Assembly: GCA_018907035.1 (NCBI GenBank)
Contig: JACCIC010000036.1
Span: 574,501 to 638,500, forward strand
DNA from: Sycobia sp. Sy_11
Taxonomy: Eukaryota; Arthropoda; Insecta; Hymenoptera; Epichrysomallidae
Reading direction: 5' to 3'
DNA: 64,000 nt
The notes under the pieces were generated by a model. The model worked only from the letters and a program-made list of their open reading frames with translations. It was not told the origin of the DNA and searched no databases. This document shows positions 38,901 to 53,400 of this stretch, in pieces. The position numbers and the translations under genes were made by a program. Positions within the stretch are counted from its first letter, which is position 1, and every line of letters starts with the position of its first letter.

Positions 38901-41900
38901 AATAACATTAAATATATGATATTTGCATCGAAAATGAAAAACTAATATAATTGAAATACAGTAGGCGATGTCGATATACTTGACTAAGAATAAGTGGGAA
39001 GACATCGAATATTTAACTGTGTCGATTGAGCATAATATTTAATAGGCTCATGAAACAGATGGACGTATTGAATACTTGATCAAAACTGTAAATCGAAAAT
39101 CCTTATCTATCGGTGGATGAGCGACGAAATAATTAGATGCTCTTCGAGGTACGATGGATGTAGGGCGACTCGTCGATATCAAAATCAGAGTTTGTACGAG
39201 CAGTCTTCGATGAAATGTAATGGCCGACCTTTGTAATGATTCAATGCATTGTAAGCATACACAATTCATCGGCGTAGACGAAATCGTTCGAATTCAAGCG
39301 TTTATGCTCACCATCGGAAACACTAAATGAGCAATTAATGCCCTTCAAAGCAGTACGATCGCAGCTCTTTGAAGTATCTGGGCATGAAGGTAATACTGCT
39401 ATAGATTCGTATCTAAGCTGTTATACCACCAATGGAAAAATGTAGCACTAGTAAATGTTTACAGTGTAGAGCGAATATATACGAATGAGCAGAAACTTTT
39501 ATATCTAGCAAAAAAAAGAAAAGCAGAGATATTTTAATAAATAATATTAATTAAATAATTCTAATAATAATGATGATGCTTAAAATAACATGATATAAAG
39601 TAAACTAAAATTGAACATAAACATTATGGCTAATCACAATGGACACCGATATTATTACTATATTGTAAGAAATCATATTTAACGCAATAATTAGGCAATT
39701 TTTATATTGCTAGGTATTATATGATAATAATAAACATTATTATTATTATAATAATATTATATATGTTTATAATTAAATGTTTATATTTAAATATATGAAA
39801 GTCACGGAAAAACTCATCTCATAAGGATTAAAACATAAAAATATCGTTCACATGTACACAACATTCGAAAAAAGGACATACGGGATAAACCAATTGACGA
39901 TGCTGTATAAATTGAAATTTTTAATTAATTAAAAAAAAACATGTTCTTTGAATTTAAAAGCAGTCCATCCATTTTAAATAATAATAATGCTGAATTAATT
40001 TCAAAAGATTTGCGATTTAATCACTATTTATGAATATATATCAGCATCTTCACTTCGAATTTTAATATCTGTACGAAGCTCGAATAGAAAAAGGCTATCT
40101 ATTCTTGATATAATGCAATTATGAAGATGGTATCGGATTAAGAATACTGAATTATATTTAAAAATAATATATTATTAAACATACTCAGAAGACGGTAACG
40201 AATATTACCTGAAATATTATTTAACTGAGAGAACGGCAATATCATACTAATTTATACTAAAGACAAAATGCATGCTTACATGAAATTTTGTGTAATTTTT
40301 TTTAATCAGTGCATGCTCGTGACTCGCTCCGATCACATTGTCGATGTGGGTATCATAATAGAGATCGTGCGTGGATTTCAGAAAAGTTACTATATCCGAT
40401 TTCTCGATTCTTGTGTTTTTTTTAGGTGTTGTCTACAAAAATAGTGGTGTTTGGTGGAAATTGAATTTTCATGGCAACAACCAAAAAAAGTCTTTCGAAC
40501 ATATCTCGATAAATAATAAAATATCCAAAACATATTTCAAACGAAAGTTCTAAATTTCACTCGAATACATATTTTGTATTCTTTGTAATTAATATTGTCA
40601 ACAGCAGTATTTTTCGAAAAAAATGAATTCAAATATATCTGTATGGAGTATATAGAGTGAGCCGTTTAGATGAGCCGAAATGGACTTGTTGATCCTTTTA
40701 CATTGTTTGCATTGAAAGTTTTTTGGAAATTCTTTTTTCTGAGATAAATTCTGAAAATCATGATTTTTATGGACTTTTAATGAATTTAGAGATAAATATT
40801 CTATTTCCGTTTTTATTCTTAATCAACGTACGATAAACTATTAGTACATAAATATCCAGGAAAATAGGGCGAGGGACCATGTCGGGACTAACTGAATACA
40901 GCCAGACTACTAACGATATTTCAGACGAACGCCGAGACAGAATTATTGATCATAAGTATAATTATCTATAGGGGTATAGATTTATACATAAAGTAGTTTT
41001 TCCATAGATATTATTTATCTGTTTTAAAAAACGGGTACATTATTATCTTGGACAATTCTGAGGATATTCTAAGGACATTATAAGGATGCTTTGACGTAGC
41101 TGAGAAACTGCGTATAGACAGAAAGTTATAAGACAAGAAATTTTCCAGTCGACACTCGACAATTCCGTTTCAATTATTGCTGAAATTTCGAACGGTTGGA
41201 ATTTGTTACGGATTTTGGGTCTAACGTATCCGTCCGAGGGCTGAGATACTCGGGATAGGCGCGCGTATATAATCATTAATCACAGTATATAAAGGATACG
41301 TGACAAATTAAAATATTCAGCATTTCACGCAAACCCAATAAAGTACAATCTCATATTAGATGCTGCCGCGCAAGCCCGGAGACGGCATTCAATCGGAACA
41401 TTCGTTGTGCACTACTTCTGATATTTCACCCGTGTTAGCGCAATGAAATGCGGTAAAAATTCGATTACAACAATTATTAATACGATGCGTCGTCGAGAAG
41501 CATTAATTCGTTCGGCTAAAATTTTACAGCGCCGCGTGATCAATAAATTCCATCAAACTATTATATTCTATGAAAAATGGGGAACAAAACCCTTTTTTCT
41601 CTTTAATTTTATTTTTAAACGATCTTTTATCGTAACGTAATAAACTTTACTTAACAGCTTTTTTATGCGGTGTATTTATTATTTAATTAATTCGTTTGAG
41701 CGACATAAAAGACGTCAAATAAAATCCTGATTTGAATCGATATCATATGAGCGACGTCACTGGCGAGCTGTAAATCATTCCGAATATATCAAGTACATCA
41801 TTTTTTTTGGCTAAATGCAAGCTAGATCGACATGAAAAAATGGCACACAAATATACACACAATATGTGTATATACACCGTATATACATAGTAGCAACACA

Positions 41901-42717
41901 CATATATGCCATTTCAATATTTATTCAATGTTAGAAAAAAAACTTGAACATCTTTGGTTTGTTTCAATTATCTCTTCTAAAACGTGTATTTTAACAAACG
42001 CAGAATTATATATAGCAACGATATACCTTAAGAATTAGTCAGTCTCACCGAGAAAATCTCAAGCTCTCGTTTTTCAAAACGCCCCTCTCCGTGCTTTAGT
42101 TTACGACGTTGCGGATGCGGGGAAGCCCTATATATACTGCTCGTGGATTTGCACGAGCGCGAGCGTGGCTCTTTACGCTGAATGGTGTAAAGTGAAATGA
42201 AAAATAAAAGAGAAAAAATTACGAAAGCGGCTTTCCGATTACATAAGCCGTCGACGAAAAAAAGACTTTTACTAACATCTTGGGACTATATTTTTGTTTT
42301 TTCGTTTTTTTCTTAAAACTTCTTTATTTCAGTAATTGTGATGGATTTTTAAAATTTCAATTTAAGTTAATTCGATAGAATTTGATCTTATATTTCAGAC
42401 AAAACTTTTAGTAAACATTATAATAGTATCTGGCAATTTGATCATTATTTGTAAAAAATTACAAAATTATCAGAGTTCTCATAAGTTTTCAAATGTTAGT
42501 GGTAAATATTAAAATGTTCGATTATAAAATTTTTGAAGAATTGCATGTTATTGTGTCAAACTTTTTACAGTCAGTTTGTGATCAAATTACTAGGAATTAT
42601 TGTAATTTTTGCTAGAAAAAATTTTCTCTATTATTAATTACACAATATATACCGAATCTGTCAAATTTACTTTTGAAATTTACTTCTGCTATGCACACGT
42701 CTACATTCCAAACTATA

Positions 42718-42721
42718 TACA

Positions 42722-42798
<77 letters not shown>
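42718..42798. repeat. (CATA)n(TA)n compound microsatellite
   Basis: About eight CATA units followed by about 24 AT units. Confidence 0.95.
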
Positions 42799-42804
<6 letters not shown>

Positions 42805-43130
42805 CGAGCAAAATAAAGTTTCTTATATATCCGTCATGCATCGTCAAGTATCTGGATAAAAGCGTCTCTCTTCAGTAAATTTTTTTTATTTTCCCAGAGG
42901 ATTTTTTCTTTCCTCATCTCTTTGCTCTCACACACGGGAATTCGCATATTATATCAATATATAGCGCGGAAGACGCGTTGTGCAGTCGATGATCTAAAAC
43001 TGTTATTATTAAAATACGGAGGCAGCACACGCATGTGGGATTTTTATGAAATATTATGGTCAATGAAAAATGCTGTTCAAACGGAGATTTCCTTTAAAAG
43101 TAAAGTATATTAGAAGAAATATATTATAAA

Positions 43131-43133
<3 letters not shown>

Positions 43134-43169
<36 letters not shown>
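43134..43169. repeat. (TA)n microsatellite
   Basis: Uninterrupted AT dinucleotide run. Confidence 0.95.
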
Positions 43170-43174
<5 letters not shown>

Positions 43175-43401
43175 GTATTCGTTTCTAATCTTTTGCTTGT
43201 CTTTTAAATCGTCCTTTATTTAACGTCAAAGTTCTAATTAACTTTCTATAATCTATTCATGCGCGCACTTATTGTTGTTTCGAGATTGAGTGAAAGATGA
43301 AATTGTACTTCCATTAATCTACTGTACGCAGTTGAGTCGCTCGCTATTCAATTAATTTTTATAGTGAGCTCTTTCTTCCTCTCTCCCCGTCTCTCTCAGA
43401 T

Positions 43402-43446
43402 ACAAATACACATACATAGACACACATACACAGACACATACACATG
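43402..43446. repeat. Imperfect CACATA/CACAGA repeat
   Basis: Degenerate CA-rich hexamer units such as CACATACATAGACACACATA. Confidence 0.7.
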
Positions 43447-46400
43447 GGAAAACGTTCCCTCCATCATATGTATATTGTTCATTTTGAATATAGAATATAG
43501 ATTTGTACGTGTGAATCGATTCGATCACCCTATACTGAAACAGAAGAGAATAAACGGGCGAGGAAATCAACGTGCTAGATAAGAGAATATACGCAGAAGT
43601 AGAAGTAGAAAGCCGAATAAAAATAGATCCAAAGAAACTTAACGTCAAGATTTGATTTTAGTTGGAAGCATTATAGTATGATTTTATGATTTTTATACAA
43701 TGAAGAAATTAACAAGTTAATTAATAATAAATGAATCATAAATTAATATGTATATTAAAATAACTTCAAGTCGATTTCACTTTTTTTCTCCTCATCGACA
43801 CTTAGTGACACTACATGCGCTGAGCCGATCCAAGACTCCGCTGTTCCGAGATAGCGAGAAATGCGAATTTATTCCAAAAAGTTGAAGAAAAAAGTTTTTT
43901 ATCCCCTTTTAACTTTGCTGTACATGTAGCAAAAATGAGCCACAATCTCGAATAGTTTTGATCATTAGTTCAAACTGTCGCGAGAATTTGAGGGTAACGC
44001 GATACGCGATTTAAGTACATTTTTTTACATTCGCGCATCACGGATATTCTTATGTCTAATAAGAAATGAGCCAAAGAAAACGGAGAACCGCTGAAGCACA
44101 CATGCTTTTGGCTGTTTGCTTGCAGGTCAGGAGTTTTTATTAAAATAATAAAGAGCCATTAAAGCTTTACCTTTGTTCAATACATATTGGTTGCTGGTTA
44201 GATCATGACGTTTACGACTTATATTATGATTTACTACGCGGGACATATTGTAAGAACTATAAAACGTTGCAATTTGTGAAAATGTTAAAGTTGTGTTTTC
44301 TCAATAGGTGTTGTTACTATAGTGAAAATTATGAAAATGTATTAACTTATATCAATTAAATACTCATAAAATAATATAACTTTATGTGTAATACTACTCA
44401 TTACCTTAGTTAAATAGGCAATAAAAATGTCAGTTGACTAGTAGTGAGTTCAAATACGATTATCGATATGTCGACAACTTCAATAAAAAAGGATGCTCAG
44501 GGTATAAATAAAAATATAAAAAAGATATAAAAAAATATATAAAAAAAGAACAGCCATAGATTTTTTGTTCATGACTTTGGTGTTCTTTTGCGCACACTAG
44601 CGAGCCATAAAAACATTTTTATCCAATAATTCTTTTAATTGACAATTTGGGAGGAGGGGATGTTAAGAGTTTATTGTTGACGCGAAATTCGTGTAAATTT
44701 ACTCGTATAAAATAATAGTAATCTTAGTAACACCTCGAAATTTTAATTAAAGCGCAAAAAACTCTTGGACCACGCCAACGAAACGAGAAAGCAATTGCAT
44801 AACTTTTATATTCGTTTAATCCCTCATATACAAAGTATTGATTCACACTGCGTATATTGAATTCTCATGCGGTTCTTGTAAATTCTTCTTCTTTTTCTTC
44901 TTCTTATCCTACTTTTTTTAATTGCATTTTTATTGATTAATACGGTACATTCGTGATAACACGTAGATCATCGCTGAGATTGATTTTTCAAAAAAACGAT
45001 TTAGACCTGCCAAGAATGCGCAATTATTCGTTTGACTAGCTTTTTGCGGAGAGGGTTATGTTAGTCGCGTATCGACGCTTTGGCGAGGTTCGAAGTTATT
45101 CTATACGTTGGCAAACATAGGAAATCGACCGCGTTAGGTATTTTTGGATCAGGAACGCGCTCCCTCAACACAAATAAAAGGACAAGAGTGCGTTAGGGTC
45201 AGTAGTAGAAGAAGATTACGGAAACGATAGAGTGCGCCATGAGATACATGTTTCATTAATTTTCAACGGCGCTAATGGCGATCGAACGTCTCAATGACAC
45301 ACAGAAAATGGATTATTGGTCTTATTTGGTCTTGTTCTAATATAAACTTGTACCTCATACATTACAAAATCTGTAGAACGTTTTAGTTTTAATGGAGATA
45401 TTTTATAAATACTTTTTTACGATGTGAATAAATAGAGTTCTTACTTAATATTAATTATTGATGGTTAACAATTAGAAAATTAAAAGGAATCTAATCGCAA
45501 CTTTATCAGTTAATATAGTACTAAGATATTTTTAATACTATAATAAATATTAGTTTAAACGTTTTAAAAATTATCTATTTATTCAGAATTTATTATACAG
45601 TGAACAATAAACAAGAAAACCGTAAAGTAATCAGCAGTATGATGTAAAATATTTCTACCTTCATAATAAATAGAAAATAGATAAATGATTAATTTGAAGA
45701 AAATAAATTAATATTTTATTTAAAGAATTGAGAGCATTAATTAAGAGAACTATTCGACGATATTATATATCTGTTTTGTAATTTTATTTAGAGCATTTAG
45801 AGCATTTCTATTATACTGTTAATGACAACGCAAACTCGCCCATCTTCCAAAGTTTCTTATTCCGAAATCCCTTCGTCACGTTTCATTATCGAATTCAATA
45901 ATTTTTAATCCAAATCAATTTACGCTGTAAGCCGCTTGTATTCAATTTCCATTTCCCTAACTTAATCCAGGGTTCTCGGTTATTTCATTAGACGCAACAG
46001 CCTTACGATCAGTGCTGGACTAAAGCAACAGACGAACGAGGTACTGCACTCAGGACCCGATCAGTGAAAGATCATTTTTTTTTTAATCAATATTTTTGAT
46101 CATAATGAAAAGAAAATCTTTATTTATAAAATCCGAATGCTATTCAAAACTCATTTCGCCATAAACTGGAAAATTTCGAATTACATTATAATCATAAAAC
46201 TCTAATATCTGTGTCATTTTTAGAATCAATACGTAATATTAGTGAAAATTTAGAGAAGCAAATATCCGATTGTGAACAATATGAATATGTCAGAAAAGTC
46301 TTCGTCTTAATCCTGTGACTTATACGATAAGCGAAGCTGTGCAGTTGAATAATTTGGATAATTTTTGAGTTTAAGGCTGACGTTCCCTTAATTTATAAGT

Positions 46401-46919
46401 TTGTGACATCGTGAATACTAAGAATTGCTGTTTTAAAAAAATTATCGAGCTTTTTAGGGACGACCTCCAAAAGAATTTCGAATTGGAGCTTAAGAATTTT
46501 TAAGAATCATTAAGGATTTCATTTCTGATTATAAGAATGAAAAATAATAGAATATTGAAACTAATTTTTGAAAACGAGCTGACACAATAACAGACCAGCA
46601 GTTAAATATTAAATGAAACTTCGATGGAAATTTATACTGTCAAAATTATTATAATACTATTATAGCGATTAAATAATGTATAAAGAGACAAGGGAGAAAT
46701 AAAAATATCATCTCGTAATGAAAGACTAATTTAATATTTTAATAGTAAATAGAATCCTTATATTGGTATCGACTAATCTGTAACGATAGGACCTGACCAC
46801 GGTACAATCTGGTACAGGTAGAGGGATTGGTATGAGGACATGGTGTAGGGAGTTAAGGGAGCCAAAAAAAAAACAATAAAGCAGCTGCGTCCCCCGAGTA
46901 CCCGCGCACCACTACGATT

Positions 46920-47400
46920 TATCACCTCGCGGGAATTCGAAATTTTCGCGGCCTTTGTCCAGCGTCGCGCGAGATCCCGCTTACATAAATTGTACGACGA
47001 AATATAAAGCGCGCTCGGCAGTTTGCCTCCTCCGCCCCGCTCCCTGTGGGAGAACCGAGAGGGGGCGGAATGTGCGTCGGCGCGACGTCGATGTCGGCGA
47101 GTTTCGAAACTCCGACGGTCCGCCGCACGTGGAGTAAACTCCGCTCTTCTCCCCCGAAGGAAAATATTCCCCGAGCGGGTGGTTGCGTCAAATCGCCGGG
47201 GAAGCGAGGAACGACGGAGAGAGGATGGGAGGGGAAAGGGCGGAAGTTACGCTTTAAATTCGTTAAACCACGATCTAAGTGGGCTCGACGATGACTCCTC
47301 GAGGGTAGCCGAGCTTTTATATTGTCTTAATGGGGTTTTCAGATTTCGTCCCAGGTCTCCATCGAGATTAACCATTGTCCATTAGCGCGTATTTCGAGTT
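46920..47400. promoter_or_regulatory. CpG-rich island without a recognised exon
   Basis: A sharp GC and CpG increase within AT-rich surroundings, for example repeated GCGCG, CGACG and TCGGCG. Several frames stay open on both strands, as expected for GC-rich DNA, but none shows a domain. It could be a promoter of a gene lying outside the window or a noncoding first exon. Confidence 0.35.
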
Positions 47401-48641
47401 TCTCCATTTATTATTTATATAATTGAGTATTCTAATATATTCAAGTAATTATCTTATATTTTTTCATAGAAAAATCCAATCCGTTATCGATTGTCACTTA
47501 TGATTTTTAATTTACTTCAATCTTAAAACGTTGTGGTTTATCTTTATACCTTGAATTTTTATCACAGCTTTTTTATTTGAACATCGGACCTAATTGCTTC
47601 TTCTATATATGAAAATCTTTAGATAATATCTTAAAAATTGCTAATTTTGAAAATTCTGCATAATTTTTCGCAACTGAAGGAAGATTTTCAAGATCTTACT
47701 CTACGATTTGCTCTCTACCTATCTTTCCCTCTTCCTCTTCCTGTCTTGCTAATTCTGGAAAGATCGTTGGAATTATCTTTTTAAGCGCTGATATAGTTGT
47801 AAATTAGGATATTTCTCGGATCTACAGCGCGTCTTGAAAGTCACGGACTTTTCTACAACGCAACAGTGAGAAAGAATAATGGTTGATATGTTCAAAATCC
47901 TCTGAATAGTCGCATAAATATTGGCATACAATCTAAATTAATTGTTAAGAACTTTCGCATTCGCTTTGAACTCAGATGTATAAACTTCGTCACAATGGAA
48001 GGCATCGTTTATTAAGAATTATTTTAAAAATTCGAATGATTAAAAGGAAGAAGCGTATATCGTTTTTCTTTTTGTGAAGGTTTTCAATATACGATTTCAA
48101 TTAATCTCACAAACAGCATGAGTGACGCACAAGTAGGGATCTTGATTGACACACGCAGATTTTTCCTCCATACGCGACGTGAAAGAGGCGAAATTCCACG
48201 AGCGTAATTGTTAATCTATATGTGTAAACTCAGTCACTCAGTGCTTACTCAATTTAATGACTTTCCTTTCAGCGATCGCAGGATATTCATCGCGATAACG
48301 ACAGATCGCTCGTCAAGCAACAATAAATAACCACGCGTCTCGCTTTATATAAATATTACAATGCCCCCCTCGAGATGGGTGGCAAGTACAGAATAAAAGG
48401 GAGGACTTTAGAAAATCCCCCCGTCTTTTTAATTAAGCAAGCGCGTCCGAGAATTCGAATGCCATCCCGGAGCGCGCCGCGTATCCCGTGTTCTAAAGGG
48501 AAAGCAATTCGCGCGATCTCGGGGGTGTAGTTTCAAACCGGCTTCCGGCGAAGAAGGATAAGAAAGTGTACGCTAAGAATGAGAGACAGAGGGAAAGTTT
48601 TCCGCGATTTTAACTTTCTAAACAAACGCGGATGATTTTTC

Positions 48642-48643
<2 letters not shown>

Positions 48644-48692
<49 letters not shown>
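48644..48692. repeat. (TA)n microsatellite
   Basis: Uninterrupted AT dinucleotide run. Confidence 0.95.
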
Positions 48693-48697
<5 letters not shown>

Positions 48698-49206
48698 TTG
48701 TTAAGATTGCTCCGTCTGCAATTCTTTAACTTCAATGCAGGGAGTTGATGCATTCGTTCAGATTATCGGGGCGATTTAAGATTCTCATTGCAGAGACATA
48801 AAAGTAGCTCGATTCGTAGATGCCGCGGTTTTGTTTCGAATCACCATTTCTTACGCTCGCGTTGAAATTCCGAAGGCAAAATTATTCTTCTTTTTTATTT
48901 GGAAAGCAGAATACCGAGTCTAGCAAAAATACACTAGAATTAATAATTGGAAAAAGTGAAATTCTAATAAATAATGTACTGCATAATAACACATTTATTG
49001 TAAACTAAATTTATTAAAAAATTGTAAGGCAATTATATTTGCACGAAATCGCACGATTGTCCGGTAAAGTATAAATGTGCAAATATTTTTTAACCTGTAC
49101 GTAGAAAATTTTAGGATACGCTAATCATAATAAAATATGATGTTTACAAATTAATGTAATGGCTCGTTCTTAGTGAGCAAATAAGTTCCACACAATATAC
49201 GTTTAC

Positions 49207-49250
49207 TAATGGACAATTTTACTAGTAGACAATTTACTAGTAGACAATTT
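49207..49250. repeat. Short tandem repeat, unit of about 15 bp
   Basis: GACAATTTTACTAGTA is followed by GACAATTTACTAGTA and a partial GACAATTTTA. Confidence 0.75.
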
Positions 49251-52200
49251 TATAAAATTTCTTCAATTGCTTGCTACCTCAAGAAATGTAATGTTATTTT
49301 ATAAATGAATAAATCCATGAATAAATTCTAATAACGATAATTATGATTTCGACCGTATGAATAACGAGATGTTTATTTTGAATTTTGAAAAATTATTATT
49401 TATATTAGCTTAAGAAGGTAACATATTACTGTTATATACCCGTTATATACTATAGAATTAGAAGATATTTGCATATATTTCCAGAAAAATATAAAAATAT
49501 CTGCACGGCGAGTGTCTAAGGAACGATTATCAGTGCATTACTGAAAAATCCGCGTCGGTAATTCCGCACGAAATACCGTGAAGCTCATAAAGGTGTCTCG
49601 GTGAATTTGCTACCAATCATAGTGGTGACATACAGTTTGAAGCTCATTATCGATGTGAGAATGTCTTTATAGGTAAAATTATTCGTATATGGCCGATCCA
49701 TTAATTTCATTTATGATTCAAACTGAATCAATTACGAAAGGTAAAATATTTCTTTTTTAAAAATTATTATAATGTTACTTCATTACCACTCCTAAATTAC
49801 TGTGTTAAAAAAACTACTTTTTTAAGCACAAGTTTTCGGGGTTTTTTTCAGTTTGCACTATTCTATAGCGTATGGTTCAAAATTCCCATAAGAAACTTAT
49901 CCGGGAAAATTAGGATATAAAATATTCGGCCTTCTCACCCGATAGCGATACGATTAAAACTATTAAAATTAGTAAAGATAGAATTGAGAAAGACATAGTA
50001 CTGTAATTACATTAACGATTACATCTCCACGATCGCTGTTTGTTGTTAGAGAGAGAGGGAGGGGGAGGGTAGAGCAACTCGGTACCGGCAAATTGGGAAA
50101 CACGACTGATTTTGCGCGCCTCGTGCACGTATACACTTTTGTCGTTCGTGTTCCGTGAAAGATAAGCGGAGCCTTCAGGCTTTACCTTTTGAAAATGGCG
50201 GTAGAAGCATCGAAGATGCCGGAAGAATGTAAATTGCCTAGCGGCTCGGCTGGAAAATCGAACATTATTCAATCTCGGAAGAATCCGAGTGAATTATGCG
50301 TGTATGTGCGCGTTCCTCCTTTTCAAATAAATATCGCGTGGCTTGGCGCCGCATACATAACGCGCATCAAAGACTACGTCCAGAGCCAATTTGAGGATTT
50401 TTTTCGAGATGTTGGTTTCGTCATTTTGTACAATGAGAAAACAGCTGTGCGTAACATTTACTTTGAATTTTATGCTCTGTTAAATTACGTCTCGGCATAA
50501 AACGACAGTCACGTTAAAAAATGAAAGTATGGGTGAAGAACCCATTGTTGAAGCGCGATAACTCCATAAGTTTATGAAAAATGGATTTTGTAAGGCAGTC
50601 ATAAATTGTAAGGATGCGGATATATATTTATGTTCGAACGCGTTAAAACTAACCGCGTCTCAATTTTATGGCTTTTCGAGATTTCATACAGAAATTTACA
50701 GGAAAATTAATAGAAAAAAGGGAGAGAGAGCAACATTAGAGTTTTTTTTTATGATTATATTATTTTTATTTTATTCGTTTCCAGAGAGGCATAAGGTTAA
50801 TTTATTTGAATTCACTTATGCGAAATTTTTCTTCTTATACGGAATCAATTCAAAATTGTTATAGTTCATTTCACAACAAAAAAATTTATGCCTCGACACG
50901 TTTGCGCAATTTCCCCCGGTAACTGTTACCTGTTAAAGTTTCTTTACCCTTTTGGCTTCTCATTCTGTAATAAACTTAAGAACGTATATGCATTTAACGT
51001 TCGCGTGTCTGGAGGAATATTTTTACTCGCTGTAATAACAGTTTACGTAAGCTTCGATTATGCACGATCATTATTTTATCATATTACTAATATAGACCTC
51101 ATTATTACCTTCCATTACCATGTTTTAGCTTTCTTGTGTTGAAACTATTAAAAACATGAAATTCTGAAAACTTGCGCCCACATACAAAAAGTTTTTCTTG
51201 CGACTAAATACAGTTTGCTCGAATATTTTTGATAAATCAATTTACGGATTTTGTAATATATCTGCGATTCTATGAGAAACGAATACACATTCTGTATGTT
51301 TTATTCATGTTGTGTAAACAGATTTGCACTTTACAATTATTAATGTAATTATATCTGTAATTGTCCTCGGAAACTCGTTCAAACTTGCGATCGCGCGTAC
51401 TTGCGCCCCGACACTGTTTTACGAATGTCAAGTATGCGCTATTGCCACATATCGCCGATGCACTCTCCAACCCCCCTCACCCTCCCCTCTCTCTTTCTCA
51501 CTATCTCGACGAAACAGCCAATATAAACCTACAATTATTTTCGCTATTAATTCACAACGAGTCTCCGAGGAGCCGTCTATCTACGAAGATGAGAGGGTCA
51601 GGGATGTAGCGGAGGCGAGAATACCTCGAATCGTAACTTCAACAAGAGCGGGTGTGGGAGCTGAAGCCGGAATATGCGAAGAATAACGTGAAAGTCTTCA
51701 AAGTGATAAGACATATATCGAATTCTCGTTTAACCTTGTAAAGAAAAATTAACCAATAAGGACATTGTAAGTTGCGCATGCCAAGTACTTGTCGGGTATA
51801 ATATTTACGTCCGATTTCATTCCTATGCGCGTGTCAGAATTGTGGGCGGTGGATGTAATCCTACCGATGGATAGCATCGACGATCTCCAGAGCGGAGTTT
51901 TAATTCAATAACGTGTAAAGCAATTTCATAGATAAAATCTGAAATACCGCTATTATTCATCAGTAAAGTGGCGCTAGTTAGGCAGAATTTATCGGAATGA
52001 TTCTGCGTCAGTCTTATCGACATATTGGCGGATCGTTTTTTTGTACAATGTGTAAATAACGTATATGAGATCTTATTAATTATGTATCCAAACGAAATTT
52101 CTTAATATGTAGATATATAGAATAGAAAATAAAATCTTTATATTTAGTTTCTTATCTAATCTACAAACAGAAATCCACTGTGTATTTTTACAGTTCGCAA

Positions 52201-52716
52201 TACACGGATATACATAAGTTTATACGCTTTCTTCGTGGATGCGCCGCGCAAAGCATCCATTCGAATGACGACTGAATTTTCTCATCTGATAAAAAATTTT
52301 AATTAAAATAAAAGATCGAGGGTTAAGCAAATCTTCTTATTTTAGCTGAAACTGCCCTATAATATAGTAAAACTCGAAAATTTGCCAATTCCCCATCGCT
52401 CGGACAGATGCGCACTTCTACCGTACGGCCTAAAGTCAAAGAGTTCGACGAGCAGCACTCTAAGATAAACCCAAGCCCTGTCCGTACTACAGGGGTATAG
52501 ACACTGAGCAGCTCGTGGCAGAGGGGACGGGGCTATGAAACTAACAGGCGAAAAATTACGGTACAGTCGTTGGAGCAAACCCGGGAAGGCCGCAAGGGGA
52601 ATCAGGCTTGAATCACGCTCTTCCGACGAAATGTAATAAACGTACTTGGTGGCTGGTAAAACACTTTATAGTCCAACCCTTACGAGACCAATCACCGATT
52701 ATTCCGAGACTCCCTC

Positions 52717-52719
<3 letters not shown>

Positions 52720-52767
<48 letters not shown>

Positions 52768-52778
52768 CGCGTGTGTGT
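52720..52778. repeat. (GT)n microsatellite
   Basis: About 21 GT units to 52762, then an imperfect GTGCGTGCGCGTGTGTG tail. Confidence 0.95.
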
Positions 52779-53344
52779 ATGTATAATCAGATTCACCACT
52801 ACCGTAATTTTGGAAATTTCGTGAATCGCACTCTGCGATTGAATATCGATGCGCGCACTTTCCGATCTTAAGGCAGTTCGACGACAATTTATTAGGTGAT
52901 CCATCAAAAAATAAAACTATCCCAAACTGGCTATGACCGAAAAGAGAAATCATGTTCATTATACGAAACGAGGAATCCCTCCTCTTTTCTCCGTTCCCGA
53001 TAATTCAGTTAAAGCGCGACTAATCCATAGTCTTGCTCGAGATAGAATCAAGTAGCGATGGTCCGGATTTGATCAGACGCGTCATTTATGAATTTTTATA
53101 TAGCCTACCTAGACGTATACGATACGCGGTTGGATGATCTATTTCTATCTGTACACGAGTCGCGTGAATCGTACAACGGAAATTGAAATTTGCGCCAAAG
53201 TCCAACTTGTTCTTGTCGCTAATAATCTAGATTTCATTATTAAATGGTCAGTACTGCTAATGCGGCAAGTATGCGTTCGAAATTCATTAATTTAGCGCGC
53301 GTCCAATGGGGCGAGCGAGCTGCAGTAATTAACCGACCGCAATT

Positions 53345-53348
<4 letters not shown>

Positions 53349-53392
<44 letters not shown>
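53349..53392. repeat. (TA)n microsatellite
   Basis: Uninterrupted AT dinucleotide run. Confidence 0.95.

Positions 53393-53400
<8 letters not shown>

Larger units (their letters stand above)
33786..46850. other. AT-rich noncoding sequence
   Basis: No exon or RNA gene was recognised. The 39040-39440 stretch is compositionally more complex than its surroundings but matches nothing I know. GC-richer patches near 37610-37960 and 41340-41560 show no coding signal. Confidence 0.5.

Noticed and set aside
46922..47385. Open frames on both strands across the CpG island
   Set aside because: GC-rich DNA lacks stop codons in many frames. The translations are Arg/Pro/Gly-rich with no domain and overlap each other on both strands.
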